DNA of 64,000 nucleotides from Serratia proteamaculans (GTDB lineage: Bacteria; Pseudomonadota; Gammaproteobacteria; Enterobacterales; Enterobacteriaceae), in assembly GCF_008830365.1 (NCBI RefSeq), contig NZ_WBKI01000008.1, forward strand, positions 124,001 to 188,000, read 5' to 3'. Within the stretch, counting starts at the first letter, position 1. Each line of letters opens with the position of its first letter. This document shows, piece after piece, positions 1 to 8,671 of the stretch. The notes beneath the pieces were generated by a model. That model was not told the DNA's origin and searched no databases. It saw nothing but the letters and a program-made list of their open reading frames with translations. A program made the position numbers and the translations under genes.

Positions 1-1
1 G

Positions 2-361
2 TTATTGCTGGCACTTGCCATGCAGTTGGTTGGTTTCATTGGCCTGATTTATCTGCCGCAGACGCTACCCTGGCTGTGGGTGTTGCTCTCGGGCCTGGGG
101 CTGGGTGGTGCCTTCCCGTTGTGCCTGGTGCTGGCGCTCGATCATATCCCACACCCGGCGGCTGCAGGGCGGCTGGTGGCTTTTATGCAGGGTATCGGTT
201 TCCTGCTGGCGGGTACCACGCCGTACATTTCCGGTCTGCTGCGTGATTACAGCGGCAGTTTTGTACTGGATTGGCAAATCCATGCGCTGCTGGTGGTGGT
301 GCTGATCGCCATCACCTGGTGCTTCCATCCGCACAGCTACCGGCGGGCGTTCGCCGAATAA
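2..361 (+). CDS. MFS transporter, C-terminal part (CynX/NimT-like)
   Basis: The reading frame is open from the first base, so only the last ~120 residues of a longer membrane protein are visible. They contain about four hydrophobic segments separated by short loops, including a helix with GLGLGGAFPLCLVLAL and another with GIGFLLAGTTPYISGLLRDYSG. This pattern is typical of the C-terminal half of major facilitator transporters of the cyanate/nitroimidazole (CynX/NimT/YeaN) group. The substrate cannot be read from this part. It ends 76 bases before the next gene and belongs to the chromosomal backbone. Confidence 0.75.
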   Translation, partial: LLLALAMQLVGFIGLIYLPQTLPWLWVLLSGLGLGGAFPLCLVLALDHIPHPAAAGRLVAFMQGIGFLLAGTTPYISGLLRDYSGSFVLDWQIHALLVVVLIAITWCFHPHSYRRAFAE

Positions 362-437
362 TATTACTGTCATTGCGGTTCCCTATAGTGACGTTGCTTT
401 TACTTCTGGGTGATAACAACAAAAAGGGAACCAAGAC

Positions 438-1784
438 ATGCACATAACCAAAACCCGCCTGGCACTGTTGGCCGGCTGTATGGCGCTGAGCACTAACCTG
501 TGGGCGCAAGCCCAACCGGTGCCGGCAACCCTGGCCGGGCACGCGTTACTGGCGGTGAAATCCAACGTTGCCGCACCGCAGGATGCCCCCGCCGATTTAC
601 AACAAAGCGGTAAATACACCAGCGGCAAACGCGTGACCGAACTGGGCAGCGTGGCGGGTAAATCCGCCGATCGCATGACCGGTATTGGCCTGCCGATCAG
701 CGGCCAGCCGCTGCAGGGCCATTCCGGCATCAAACATATGCCCGACGGTACCTACTGGGTGCTGACCGACAATGGTTTTGGCAGCAAGGCCAATTCGCCG
801 GACGCCATGCTGTACCTCAATCACTACAAAATCGACTTTGACAACGGCACGGTGACGCCGCTGAAAACGGTATTTCTGCACGATCCGGACAAAAATGTCC
901 CCTTCCATATCATCAATGAGAGCACCGATAAACGTTACCTGACCGGCAGCGACTTTGACCCGGAAAGCTTCCAGTTTGCCGATAATGCCCTGTGGATTGG
1001 CGATGAGTTCGGCCCCTACCTGATTAAGGCCGACCTGAACGGTAAGGTATTGGCGGTGTTCGATACCAAGGTCGACGGCAAGGTGGTGAAGTCGCCGGAT
1101 AACCCGACGCTGACTCTGCCGGGCGCACCGGACGGCAAACAGAACTTCCAGGTGGCACGTTCCAAGGGTTTTGAGGGCATGGCGGCATCACCGGACGGCA
1201 GCAAACTGTACCCGTTGCTGGAAGGTGCGCTGTGGGACGGTGAAAAATTCGAGAACATCGATGGCAAACGCTACCTGCGGGTGCTGGAATTTGACGTGAA
1301 ACAACAGGCCTGGACCGGGCGCAGTTGGCAATACGTGTTGGAAGACAACCAGAACGCCATCGGCGATTTTAATATGATCGACGCAACTCATGGCCTGGTG
1401 ATCGAGCGCGATAATAACGAAGGCACGGCGGACCAAGCCTGCGCTGCGGGTGCCCCCACAGACAACTGCTTCAGTCAGGTGGCGAAGTTTAAACGGGTAT
1501 ATAAAATTGCCTTTTCTGACGATAACGTCGGTAAACCGGTCGATAAATTGGCCTATATTGACCTGATGAATATTCAGGATCCGAACAAATTGGCGCACAA
1601 ACCGCTGAACAACGGCGTGCTGACCTTTCCGTTCTTCACCATTGAAAATGTGGATGTGGTGGACGGTAGCCATATCATCGTCGGCAACGATAATAACTTC
1701 CCGTTCTCCTCCAGCCGTCAGCCGAACGTGGCGGATGACAACGAGTTTATCCTGCTGGACGTGAAGGATTTGCTGAAGCCTTAA
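438..1784 (+). CDS. Exported esterase-like/phytase-like family protein
   Basis: A 448-residue protein with a signal peptide ending near the ALA/WAQA motif at residues 20-25. The body matches the 'esterase-like activity of phytase' family: [20 protein letters not shown] near residue 97, a [26 protein letters not shown] block near 170-195, and [22 protein letters not shown] near 242. These are beta-propeller strands carrying acidic metal or substrate ligands. It probably acts in the periplasm as a phosphoesterase-like enzyme; the substrate is not determinable. An AAGGGAACCAAGAC stretch precedes the ATG. It is the last backbone gene before selC. Confidence 0.8.
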   Translation: MHITKTRLALLAGCMALSTNLWAQAQPVPATLAGHALLAVKSNVAAPQDAPADLQQSGKYTSGKRVTELGSVAGKSADRMTGIGLPISGQPLQGHSGIKHMPDGTYWVLTDNGFGSKANSPDAMLYLNHYKIDFDNGTVTPLKTVFLHDPDKNVPFHIINESTDKRYLTGSDFDPESFQFADNALWIGDEFGPYLIKADLNGKVLAVFDTKVDGKVVKSPDNPTLTLPGAPDGKQNFQVARSKGFEGMAASPDGSKLYPLLEGALWDGEKFENIDGKRYLRVLEFDVKQQAWTGRSWQYVLEDNQNAIGDFNMIDATHGLVIERDNNEGTADQACAAGAPTDNCFSQVAKFKRVYKIAFSDDNVGKPVDKLAYIDLMNIQDPNKLAHKPLNNGVLTFPFFTIENVDVVDGSHIIVGNDNNFPFSSSRQPNVADDNEFILLDVKDLLKP

Positions 1785-1791
1785 CCCTGCC

Positions 1792-1816
1792 AGCCTCCGG
1801 TGCATTGCCGGGGGCT
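1792..1816 (+). terminator. GC-rich hairpin after the esterase-like gene
   Basis: A 9-bp stem (AGCCTCCGG with CCGGGGGCT, one G-T pair) and a 7-base loop lie directly after the stop codon. No strong T-run follows, so termination is likely weak or Rho-assisted. Confidence 0.35.
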
Positions 1817-1831
1817 AGTGCTATTTCCCTC

Positions 1832-1860
1832 TTAGCGCTAAGGGTAAACTGCGCTATAAT
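1832..1860 (+). promoter_or_regulatory. selC promoter
   Basis: TTAGCG, a 17-base spacer and a perfect TATAAT at 1855-1860 lie about 26 bases upstream of the mature tRNA 5' end. This fits a sigma-70 promoter driving selC. Confidence 0.65.
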
Positions 1861-1885
1861 CAGCCGCTTGCTTCCTATTCCCGAA

Positions 1886-1980
1886 GGAAGATCCTCGTCC
1901 CCGGTGGGGCGGCCGGACTTCAAATCCGGTTGGGGCCGCCAGCGGTCCTGGGCAGGTTCGACTCCTGTGATCTTCCGCCA
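1886..1980 (+). tRNA. selC: tRNA-Sec (anticodon TCA)
   Basis: This is a 95-base selenocysteine tRNA, the same length as E. coli selC. The 5' acceptor GGAAGATC pairs with GATCTTCC at the 3' end, an encoded CCA follows, the long variable arm is present, and the anticodon TCA lies at 1920-1922. The product is charged with serine, converted to selenocysteinyl-tRNA, and decodes UGA in selenoproteins such as formate dehydrogenases. selC is a classic integration site for islands. Its last 20 bases are the attL core, so the tRNA is restored by the inserted element and stays functional. Confidence 0.97.
1961..1980 (+). other. attL: 20-bp selC 3'-end direct repeat
   Basis: ACTCCTGTGATCTTCCGCCA forms the T-arm and acceptor end of selC. 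It recurs exactly at 28665-28684. The integrase gene lies just inside this copy, so the repeats define a ~26.7-kb integrated element. Confidence 0.9.
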
Positions 1981-2055
1981 ATGCTTGTCCTGATAGCTCC
2001 CGTAACATCCATAAAAACCCATTAAATCAATGCATTGATTCGGTTCTTTGTCCGT

Positions 2056-2142
2056 ATAAGTCCGTACGTGACTGCCTGAATCCGTGAAAAATGTGTATAG
2101 TGATGCGTATAGATTTTTTATACACAGAATCCACTTATACAC
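2056..2142 (+). promoter_or_regulatory. Repeats upstream of the integrase gene
   Basis: Between attL and int there are repeated TCCGTA/TCCGTG words (near 2051-2086) and a GTGTATA/TATACAC motif: inverted at 2093-2099 and twice direct at 2119-2125 and 2136-2142. The last copy abuts the int start codon. Such repeats fit integrase arm sites or binding sites for AlpA or integrase controlling int, but the role is inferred. No clear ribosome binding site precedes int. Confidence 0.4.
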
Positions 2143-3309
2143 ATGCTCCTAACTGACATACAAATCCGACGCTCCAAACCGCAAGAAAAGCCCTATACCC
2201 TCAACGATGGTCAAGGCTTGTCCCTTCTTATCAATACTGACGGCAGTAAAGGCTGGCGTTTTCGCTATCGCTATGCCGGAAAAGCCAAGCTGATGTCCTT
2301 TGGTACCTACCCATTGATAACGCTGGCTGAAGCGCGAGAAAAGCGTGGGGAGGCCCGTAAGCAGGTTGCGAATGGCATTGACCCAGTAGCCGAGAAAAAG
2401 GCGCAAAAGCTCGCTCAGAAGCTTTCTGTCGAGAATTCCTTTGAAGCGATTAGCCGTGAATGGCACACGAACAAGGCTGACCGGTGGACTCTGGCCTACA
2501 GGGAAGAAATCATGCGCACCTTTGAGCAGGATGTGTTTCCGTATGTTGGTCAACGCCCCATTGCCGAGATTAAGCCGTTAGAGTTGCTGGAAGTGCTGCG
2601 GCGCATTGAGAAGCGTGGGGCATTGGAGAAGACCCGTAAGGTACGCCAGCGCTGCGGAGAGGTCTTCCGCTACGCCATTATTACCGGTAGGGCGGAATAT
2701 AACCCAGCCCCAGATCTTGCCAGCGCATTAGCCGTTCCCAAGCAAAAGCACCATCCGTTCCTTTCGGCTGAAGAGCTGCCTTATTTTGTTAAGGACTTGG
2801 AAGGGTATACCGGTAGCACCATCACCAAGAATGCAGCGAAGATCGTTATGCTGACCGGCGTACGCACGCAAGAAATGCGCTTTGCTACGTGGGAAGAGAT
2901 CGATCTTGAGCGTGCCATCTGGGAGATCCCCGCCGAACGTATGAAAATGCGCCGCCCGCACATTGTGCCGCTCTCTACTCAGGTGGTTGAACTGTTTAAA
3001 CAGCTACAACCGATCACCGGTCACTATCCTTATATTTTCATTGGACGAAACAACCGTAGAAAGCCTATAAGTAAAGAAAGTGTGAATCAGGTTATAGAGC
3101 TGCTGGGCTATAAGGGACGAGCCACCGGTCACGGTTTCAGGCATACGATGTCTACTATCCTACATGAGCAAGGGTTTGATTCCGCATGGATTGAGATGCA
3201 ACTTGCTCATGTGGATAAAAATGGCATTCGGGGAACTTATAATCATGCTCAATATCTTGAAAGTCGTAGGGATATGATGCAATGGTATGCAAATAACTTG
3301 TCTATTTAG
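2143..3309 (+). CDS. P4-family tyrosine integrase
   Basis: A 388-residue site-specific recombinase that inserts the island into the selC 3' end and, with an excisionase, removes it. The N-terminus has the P4-integrase arm-binding domain ([20 protein letters not shown], then [15 protein letters not shown]). The catalytic set of tyrosine recombinases is visible: R241 in [10 protein letters not shown]330 and R333 in GHGFRH, H356 in LAHVD, and nucleophile Y366 in GTYNHAQY. Length is typical for P4-like integrases. It sits directly inside attL. The frame overlaps slightly with the upstream extension of the next gene. Confidence 0.95.
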   Translation: MLLTDIQIRRSKPQEKPYTLNDGQGLSLLINTDGSKGWRFRYRYAGKAKLMSFGTYPLITLAEAREKRGEARKQVANGIDPVAEKKAQKLAQKLSVENSFEAISREWHTNKADRWTLAYREEIMRTFEQDVFPYVGQRPIAEIKPLELLEVLRRIEKRGALEKTRKVRQRCGEVFRYAIITGRAEYNPAPDLASALAVPKQKHHPFLSAEELPYFVKDLEGYTGSTITKNAAKIVMLTGVRTQEMRFATWEEIDLERAIWEIPAERMKMRRPHIVPLSTQVVELFKQLQPITGHYPYIFIGRNNRRKPISKESVNQVIELLGYKGRATGHGFRHTMSTILHEQGFDSAWIEMQLAHVDKNGIRGTYNHAQYLESRRDMMQWYANNLSI

Positions 3310-3322
3310 CTTAAAAGGGTGG

Positions 3323-4336
3323 ATGTATCGCATGGGGAAGCCACTAGCGACGATCATGACTTGGGATGATGCTACATGGGAAGAGTTCATACATGATTGG
3401 CTAACAGAGTGTCATGCGACTAACTATACCACTCATGAAAGGCTTGGGGGGGCTGGTGATAAAGGACGTGATATTGTTGGTTTTCTAACTGACCCTAATG
3501 TAAATGGTTACAAATGGCATAATTACCAATGTAAGTTTTATGCTAATAGATTGAGTTTCTCAGATGTTGTTGTTGAGTTTGGAAAGCTTATCTATTTTTC
3601 TAAGTGCGGTGAATTTCCGGTTCCAGAAAAGTACTATTTTGTGGCACCAAAAGATCTGTCTACTGCTTTCTCTGAATTATTAAAAAATCCTGATGCATTG
3701 AAAGATAAAATTTTAAGCTGTTGGGATAAGTCAATTAGCAAGGAAATCACAACAAAAACTAAAATTCCACTCGACCAAGAACTCATTAATTATATAAATG
3801 ATTTTGAGTTTGATATTTTTTACTCGTTACCATTATCAAGAGTATTGAGTGAAATTTCAAAAACGCCATTATTTTTCAAATATTTCAACGAACTTTATTG
3901 TGCTAGAGAGTTTCCTTGTGTAACACCAGAATATGACCCGATCATTGAATCTGTATATGTAGGTCAGTTGTTAGAGGTTTACTCTGAAGTGTCTGCAATG
4001 GACAATATGGATCTAAAAAGTCTCATTAGCCCATATAATAATCATTTTAAAGGGTGCAGAAATGATTTTTATTTCGCTTCATCTCTTAGTAGATATATGA
4101 GGGATTCATTTATAGAAGATAATTTCAGGATATTTAAAAGCTATATTAGTTCCTCTATCGAAAGCGTAATTTATAAAAACCATAGCAATTCATTTGATAG
4201 ATGTAATGATATTCTCAATCAGGCATCATTGACAAGTATATCTCATCCTATTCTATCTAAAATATGTGAGGTTCCTGATAAGAAAGGTATTTGCCATCAT
4301 TTGATTAACGATGGAGATCTGAAATGGAAGATATAG
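3323..4336 (+). CDS. ABC-3C system effector with restriction-endonuclease-like N-terminus
   Basis: First gene of a three-gene operon with overlapping ends. Residues 41-72 contain LGGAGDKGRD followed by an NYQCKFY strand; D50 and Q69-C70-K71 resemble the D...(E/Q)xK active site of Mrr-like PD-(D/E)xK nucleases. The C-terminal ~250 residues are an unrecognised helical region of the sort ABC-three-component effectors use to contact the other subunits. The predicted role is a nuclease effector released or positioned by the ATPase, for example against phage DNA. AT-rich sequence contrasts with the GC-rich alpha region downstream. The start is uncertain: ATGs at 3323 and 3332 both follow AAGGGTGG, and a longer frame opens at 3287 inside int. 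Confidence 0.7.
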   Translation: MYRMGKPLATIMTWDDATWEEFIHDWLTECHATNYTTHERLGGAGDKGRDIVGFLTDPNVNGYKWHNYQCKFYANRLSFSDVVVEFGKLIYFSKCGEFPVPEKYYFVAPKDLSTAFSELLKNPDALKDKILSCWDKSISKEITTKTKIPLDQELINYINDFEFDIFYSLPLSRVLSEISKTPLFFKYFNELYCAREFPCVTPEYDPIIESVYVGQLLEVYSEVSAMDNMDLKSLISPYNNHFKGCRNDFYFASSLSRYMRDSFIEDNFRIFKSYISSSIESVIYKNHSNSFDRCNDILNQASLTSISHPILSKICEVPDKKGICHHLINDGDLKWKI

Positions 4337-4797
4337 CTATGATTAGTGTTTATAATTCAAACCTTGAGATATCTATACGTATAGCCAAAATATTAATGGA
4401 GTTCAACCCAACTGGTTTAAGTATTGAGAGAATAGTCTGTATTGATTTTCTGGTTCTCAACCTCAAGGACTTTCTTCCTGACCAAGAAAGTCTGCATCCA
4501 GCCATCCCAAGAAGAGATACACAATTAGCGATAAAGAGGAAGATTTTTAACGATTCATTAGAGTTGATGAAAAAATATAGAATAGTAACGGAGGTATTTA
4601 CGAGAGAAGGATTTTTATATATGGTCACGGATAAAACATTTTCATTTACCAACGCAATACAAAATGAATATATAGTAAAAATGGAGCGAAATATAAAATT
4701 AATAAAAAAAGAGTTTGGCTCCTTGAGTGTTAAAGAATTAAAAAAGATGGTGGCATCAAAGTTTGGGAGATTAGATATGGAGCTAAATAATGAGTAG
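4324..4797 (+). CDS. ABC-3C system middle component
   Basis: A 157-residue protein encoded between the effector and ATPase genes, overlapping the first by 13 bases and the second by 8. It begins with a small helical segment (SNLEISIRIAKILMEF, LSIERIVCIDFLVLNL) and ends with a lysine-rich helix. Size, position and winged-helix-like opening fit the 'middle component' of predicted ABC-three-component conflict systems, thought to bridge ATPase and effector. There is no enzymatic motif. The assignment rests mainly on operon context. Confidence 0.65.
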   Translation: MEDIAMISVYNSNLEISIRIAKILMEFNPTGLSIERIVCIDFLVLNLKDFLPDQESLHPAIPRRDTQLAIKRKIFNDSLELMKKYRIVTEVFTREGFLYMVTDKTFSFTNAIQNEYIVKMERNIKLIKKEFGSLSVKELKKMVASKFGRLDMELNNE

Positions 4798-6619
4798 TTA
4801 TTTTAACATTAAAAAAATAGCAATAACCGGGATGTTATCTACTACCGTTTCGATAGAGTTTGGCTCAAAGTTGACGATCATTGTCGGTGGTTCAGATTCT
4901 GGTAAAACATATCTTTATAATTTGATTCGCTATCTTTTTGGTGATGAGAAATTAGAAAATGCAGATATTGGTGAAGCCAAGGGATACGATACGGCTTATA
5001 TTGAGTTTTTATTAGGGGGCGAGCCTCTCACAATAGAAAGGGCTTTGCATGATAATAGTAACTATAAGTTATACTCGGGTGGAATAGATACGGCTGGTCC
5101 TAATACATTTATCCAAAACATAGTGAAGACTGCAAGTTCTAAAAATAGCTTCAACACTATTTTTTATGGAAAGCTATCTTTCAATAAAGCTCAGGTTAGA
5201 GTAAATGGAAGTGGTGGGGTTAATAAGGTAAATTTAGGAAATGTACTCAATTTCTTTTTTATAGATGAAATACGCATTTTAACTAAACAGTCGCTTTTAT
5301 TATCTGACCAATATACAGATCATGTCAAAAATAAATCTGAATTTAAATTTCTTATTACTCAGAGAGACGATGCGGCTATAGGTGAGGAAAAGCCAAATAA
5401 GAAAGCAAAGATTTTTTTAAAAAGGCAAGTGAATGAGTTAATAGATGAAATTAAAAAAGATATTATATATCCTGAGTTGTCACTTATTTCCATTAATGAA
5501 AAAATAGATAGCATTGAAATTGAAATAGAGAAATTGATGAAAGCAAATGATGACTTGTTGGACATCTATGATGAAAAAATAATTTTGATTAATGAAATTA
5601 GAGGCGAAATTAGTAATCTACAGAAGAAAGAAAGTTATCTTGCCATGCTGATTAATAGGTTTTCTATATTAAAGGATTGCTATATATCAGATTTGCAAAG
5701 GGTGAACTCTATTTCCCAAGCCAACTTCTTTTTGGAGAACTTTTCTGATGAATTGTGCGAGAAATGCGGGCATCCAATAAAAAACACACCTGAGATTAGT
5801 TATGATGATTATCATTTTTCCTGCATGGTAGAGTCAAAAAAAATAAACTCTCAGCTGTCTGGGTTAATCAAATCAATAGAGTCAAATGAAAAGGAGCTTG
5901 ATTATGTTGTCCTCTCCATCTCGGATAGTGAGCGTATTCTACACGAGGAGTTAGAAGGTCATGATCAACTACATAATATTGATTTGAAAGATTCAAGAAG
6001 GAAGATTGAAGAGCTTTATGAGTATAAGGAGTCTATTTTATCTGATTTGACTAAGCACAAGATTATTGATTCATTGATGTCTAAAGAGGAGAGTATTGAT
6101 GAGGATAAGTACGATTCTAGTGATTTTGATAGTTTAAAAGCATATGAAATAAATGGATTGGTAGAAGAGTTTAAAAGTAGACTTAATGCTATTAGCTTTA
6201 ATGATAGTAGTGATAATGAAGTTTATTTTGATGATAATGCTTATGACTTTATTATAAATGGTAAAAAAAGATCGCTATATGGAAAAGGTAGTAGAGCTGT
6301 TATATATGCTTGTTTTACAATATCTTTAGCTGAATTCCTTGCTAAAGAAAAAAAACCTCAGACTGGATTGGTTTTATTGGATAGTCCATTGGTTACTCAC
6401 TTTGATAAGAAAAGGGATATACAAAAAAAAGACGTCAACCCTATTAGTCTAACGGATAATTTTTATAAACATTTAATTTCTTGTAAATTAGATATTCAAG
6501 TGATTTTGATAGAAAACAAAGGTCCTTCATTTGTAGTGAATAATAGCGATGATATAAAGCTTGTTGATTTAAATTTAGATGGTTCAGCAGGGATTTTTCC
6601 CAAGAATAATTTGAGCTAA
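4790..6619 (+). CDS. ABC-3C system SMC/Rad50-like ATPase
   Basis: A 609-residue ATPase with split nucleotide-binding lobes. Walker A is GGSDSGKT at residues 33-40. Two coiled-coil stretches (about 200-310 and 350-430) flank a CxxC hook-like motif (C323, C326 in CEKCGHP) with a further Cys at 345. A degenerate signature region, YGKGSRAVIYACFTISLAEF, precedes Walker B LVLLDSPL (D531). This is the Rad50/SMC-like ABC layout used in DNA-sensing immune systems. With the two preceding genes it makes a complete ABC-3C operon, predicted to sense foreign nucleoprotein and activate the nuclease-like effector. It lies next to the integrase, the usual cargo position in P4-like satellites. Confidence 0.8.
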   Translation: MSSYFNIKKIAITGMLSTTVSIEFGSKLTIIVGGSDSGKTYLYNLIRYLFGDEKLENADIGEAKGYDTAYIEFLLGGEPLTIERALHDNSNYKLYSGGIDTAGPNTFIQNIVKTASSKNSFNTIFYGKLSFNKAQVRVNGSGGVNKVNLGNVLNFFFIDEIRILTKQSLLLSDQYTDHVKNKSEFKFLITQRDDAAIGEEKPNKKAKIFLKRQVNELIDEIKKDIIYPELSLISINEKIDSIEIEIEKLMKANDDLLDIYDEKIILINEIRGEISNLQKKESYLAMLINRFSILKDCYISDLQRVNSISQANFFLENFSDELCEKCGHPIKNTPEISYDDYHFSCMVESKKINSQLSGLIKSIESNEKELDYVVLSISDSERILHEELEGHDQLHNIDLKDSRRKIEELYEYKESILSDLTKHKIIDSLMSKEESIDEDKYDSSDFDSLKAYEINGLVEEFKSRLNAISFNDSSDNEVYFDDNAYDFIINGKKRSLYGKGSRAVIYACFTISLAEFLAKEKKPQTGLVLLDSPLVTHFDKKRDIQKKDVNPISLTDNFYKHLISCKLDIQVILIENKGPSFVVNNSDDIKLVDLNLDGSAGIFPKNNLS

Positions 6620-6812
6620 AATGGGAATTGGTATGTGTATTATTAAGTAAGTCATGTGGAGCAGCGTGGCAAGTTGAGCACTGCGCCACACTCTCATTTA
6701 CTTTGTAAAAAGTAGAGTGCTGGGCGGCCTGCTGAGTTAAATCGCAATAAATCGACGCCTCAGCGACGTGCTGACGCATTAAACGAAAAGGCGTTCAAAC
6801 CTCTGCGCGCGC

Positions 6813-6832
6813 AATACTCCCCCCGCCTCGCC
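6813..6832 (-). other. P2/P4-like cos site
   Basis: The minus strand reads GGCGAGGCGGGGGGAGTATT followed by GCGCGC. As I remember it, the P2/P4 cohesive-end sequence is GGCGAGGCGGGGAAAGCAC followed by TGCGCGC. The first 12 bases are identical and the flank is similar. This would be the site at which a P2-type terminase cuts for packaging. Confidence 0.6.
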
Positions 6833-7220
6833 TGCCCGCTTTATGTGTCGCTTTTCATGCAGGTGCATAACGGGCTGTAAACCGCGCCAGTACTGGTGTG
6901 GGAGGATCTACGACATACATTTTATTGCATGCAAAATCATGCACCCTATGCATGCACGCGTAATTTGGCACAGGCTAGCCAGGAACAAGGCTGTTTTCGG
7001 GTGAGGATTGAGGGTGTGACAACATCGGTTTGACAGTGCGCCTGGTCATCACATCATGTTGATGGTCGGGAATTATCTCTGGTTTAGCCTGCGTCCTATG
7101 TGAGGCCAATCGAATCGACTACCGTGCAGCATCGCAGTTTTCCCGGTAGAGCTTTGTATTGGATATCCCTTCAAAACGCTGGTTGAAAGGCCACCATTGA
7201 AATTTTAGTTCTTATATAAA

Positions 7221-7323
7221 CTCTTCACTACTGTTCACTTAAGTAAAAAATATAATTAAATCAATAAATAAAACCGTGACTAGTGAGTTTTAAACTCATC
7301 ACTCAGTGTTCACCACTGTGCAC
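7221..7323 (+). other. Candidate P4-type replication origin (alpha iterons)
   Basis: TACTGTTCACTT (7229-7240), CAGTGTTCACC (7304-7314) and CACTGTGCACT (7313-7323) resemble the P4 type I iteron GGTGAACAGT read on the other strand. Between them is very AT-rich sequence (7246-7273) and an imperfect palindrome at 7283-7302. P4 alpha binds such iterons at its origin and at crr. The call is by motif resemblance only. Confidence 0.4.
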
Positions 7324-7614
7324 TCAACCAAAAATAACCTCTTCTCTGGCTAGCCGCAGTTAGACTTATTTTTGATGTTCCTACCTATTTATAACCCTTC
7401 ATTGATTGCTAAAAATTATGGGGTAATAACGAGGAATGACGAAGAGTGATGGGTTAATGTGATTCGGTGTAATTTGTTGTTTTTACATACGATTCCTTAA
7501 CACACCACACAACAACCCCTTGTTGCCAAACCCCAAAATATTCACATAATAGGGCGCTACCAGAGTTCACACAGTCCCGGCCAGAGCTGACCGGACACAA
7601 AGAGGTAGCAATAC

Positions 7615-7878
7615 ATGCTTTCAGTTTCCCGTCCCGTTAACACTACATCAGCCCCAGTTGTTTACAGTGATTACACCCCACGCGAACGCTTTATTCGTCT
7701 GCCGGAAGTGCTTTACACCACCGGTCTGTCACGCTCTACCGTTTACGAGATGATGACCCGCAAGCAGTTTCCGGCCCAAATCTCGCTGGGCGGCAAAAAC
7801 GTCGCCTGGCTGGCCTCCGAAGTGGAGCAGTGGATGGATGGGCGCATTGCCAACCGTCATCAGGGGGCCACCGCATGA
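7615..7878 (+). CDS. alpA: AlpA-family transcriptional regulator/excisionase
   Basis: An 87-residue protein with a MerR/AlpA-type helix-turn-helix: RLPEVLYTTGLSRSTVYEMM followed by FPAQISLGGKNVAWLASEVEQWM. P4 Vis (88 aa) and AlpA belong to this family; they regulate transcription and stimulate integrase-driven excision by binding near att. GAGGT lies 8 bases before the ATG. The stop overlaps the next start (ATGA). It is the first gene of the replication operon, and the ~1-kb upstream region presumably carries its promoter. Confidence 0.88.
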   Translation: MLSVSRPVNTTSAPVVYSDYTPRERFIRLPEVLYTTGLSRSTVYEMMTRKQFPAQISLGGKNVAWLASEVEQWMDGRIANRHQGATA

Positions 7879-8120
7879 TGCAGTTAACCCTGGGCCGACA
7901 CCGTTTTACCCTGAGCGACAACGACGCGCTGTTTGTGGCCGAAGCTATCCTGCTGCAACGCCAGTATCCGGATATCGTCTTGCCGGAACACCGCAGCACT
8001 AAACACGGAGTCATCCGTCTGACCAGCCGCCAGGGCGCACCTCACCTGTTTTGCGCCGGGCCGGTGCCTCTGAGCGACGCAGCCGCCGACCCCCATTACC
8101 ACCTACAAACCGGTCGTTGA
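7875..8120 (+). CDS. Small hypothetical protein in the satellite operon
   Basis: An 81-residue protein translationally coupled to alpA by an ATGA overlap; a second ATG follows in frame at 7878. The sequence (LTLGRHRFTLSDNDALFVAEAILLQRQYP then HGVIRLTSRQGAPHLFCAGPVPL) has no motif I recognise and no signal peptide or membrane segment. GC-rich codon use matches the rest of the alpha operon, supporting a real gene. Function unknown. Confidence 0.6.
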   Translation: MMQLTLGRHRFTLSDNDALFVAEAILLQRQYPDIVLPEHRSTKHGVIRLTSRQGAPHLFCAGPVPLSDAAADPHYHLQTGR

Positions 8121-8161
8121 TCACTATGCGATCGATTGAACGTCCGGGGGTGTCTTACGGC

Positions 8162-8276
8162 TTGCCCCCACGTCCGGCCCTGCGCTATAGTCCCCCCGCT
8201 GTCGCACAATCGGCAGCCGGGCGTGGAAACCCGTGTAACTCAATGGCGACACCACACGCGCCTAGCGTGTTTTTTT
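8162..8276 (+). ncRNA. Candidate C4/CI-type antisense RNA in the alpha-operon leader
   Basis: A promoter-like TTGCCC (8162-8167) with 18-base spacer and TATAGT (8186-8191) is followed ~60 bases later by an intrinsic terminator: stem ACACGC/GCGTGT at 8254-8270 plus T6. The transcript would contain GCGTGGAAAC and ACTCAATGG, words that recur upstream of the next gene at about 8429-8468. Short shared segments between a small leader RNA and the gene leader are the hallmark of C4 (P1) and CI (P4) RNAs that control premature termination. This is inferred from layout; no folding was computed. Confidence 0.45.
8254..8276 (+). terminator. Intrinsic terminator in the leader
   Basis: A perfect 6-bp stem ACACGC/GCGTGT, loop GCCTA, then six T. 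It lies 200 bases upstream of the Icd-like gene, where P4-type immunity acts by early termination. Confidence 0.75.
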
Positions 8277-8479
8277 ATGTCGCGGCCTTAGTGCGCTCAT
8301 TTTTTGCGCGATGGATGTTATACTATCGCAGCAGTCAAACAATGGTGGCTCAGGCGGGGCTGACTTCGGTCAGGCCGGTATCCATTGAGGCCGGTATTTC
8401 CACCCCCGTCTGGGCTACCACCCATAAGCGTGGAAACTTCGGTGGTAGCAATAACCATTACTCAATGGAGGCTGCCACC

Positions 8480-8671
8480 ATGGCTACGACCCTCACCCCG
8501 ACTCATCCTGAATTCTGTTTCCTGTTTGCGGCCATTCGCCGTACTGCCCTGACGGCAACCCCGTGCATGCTGCGTACCGTGGCGGATTCCGAGCTCAGTG
8601 CCCGACGTTTGCTGGCGCGTGATTACATTCTGGCGTTTGCCGGTCGCCTGCCCGTACAGGGGGTGGCATGA
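8480..8671 (+). CDS. Icd-like small protein (P4-type)
   Basis: A 63-residue protein starting MATTLTPTHPEF, with FAAIRRTALTATPCMLRTVADSELSARRLLARDYILAFAGRLP. This matches the family commonly annotated 'host cell division inhibitor Icd-like' in P4-like islands. GGAGG sits 8 bases before the ATG, which decides this start over the longer upstream frame. The 3' end overlaps the next gene (ATGA). Actual cell-division inhibition is not demonstrated for most members. Confidence 0.75.
   Translation: MATTLTPTHPEFCFLFAAIRRTALTATPCMLRTVADSELSARRLLARDYILAFAGRLPVQGVA

Larger units (their letters stand above)
6620..7614. other. 995-bp non-coding region: cos, short repeats and candidate origin
   Basis: I see no convincing gene here. 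The region contains a P2/P4-like cos sequence (6813-6832), a cluster of GCATG-rich short repeats at about 6926-6962, and AT-rich DNA with iteron-like motifs at 7221-7323. This matches the control/packaging portion of a P4-type genome lying between the cargo next to int and the alpA/alpha operon. Confidence 0.6.

Noticed and set aside
8051-8479. Long upstream extension of the Icd-like gene frame
   Set aside because: It runs through the leader promoter and terminator; GGAGG before ATG 8480 gives the proper start.
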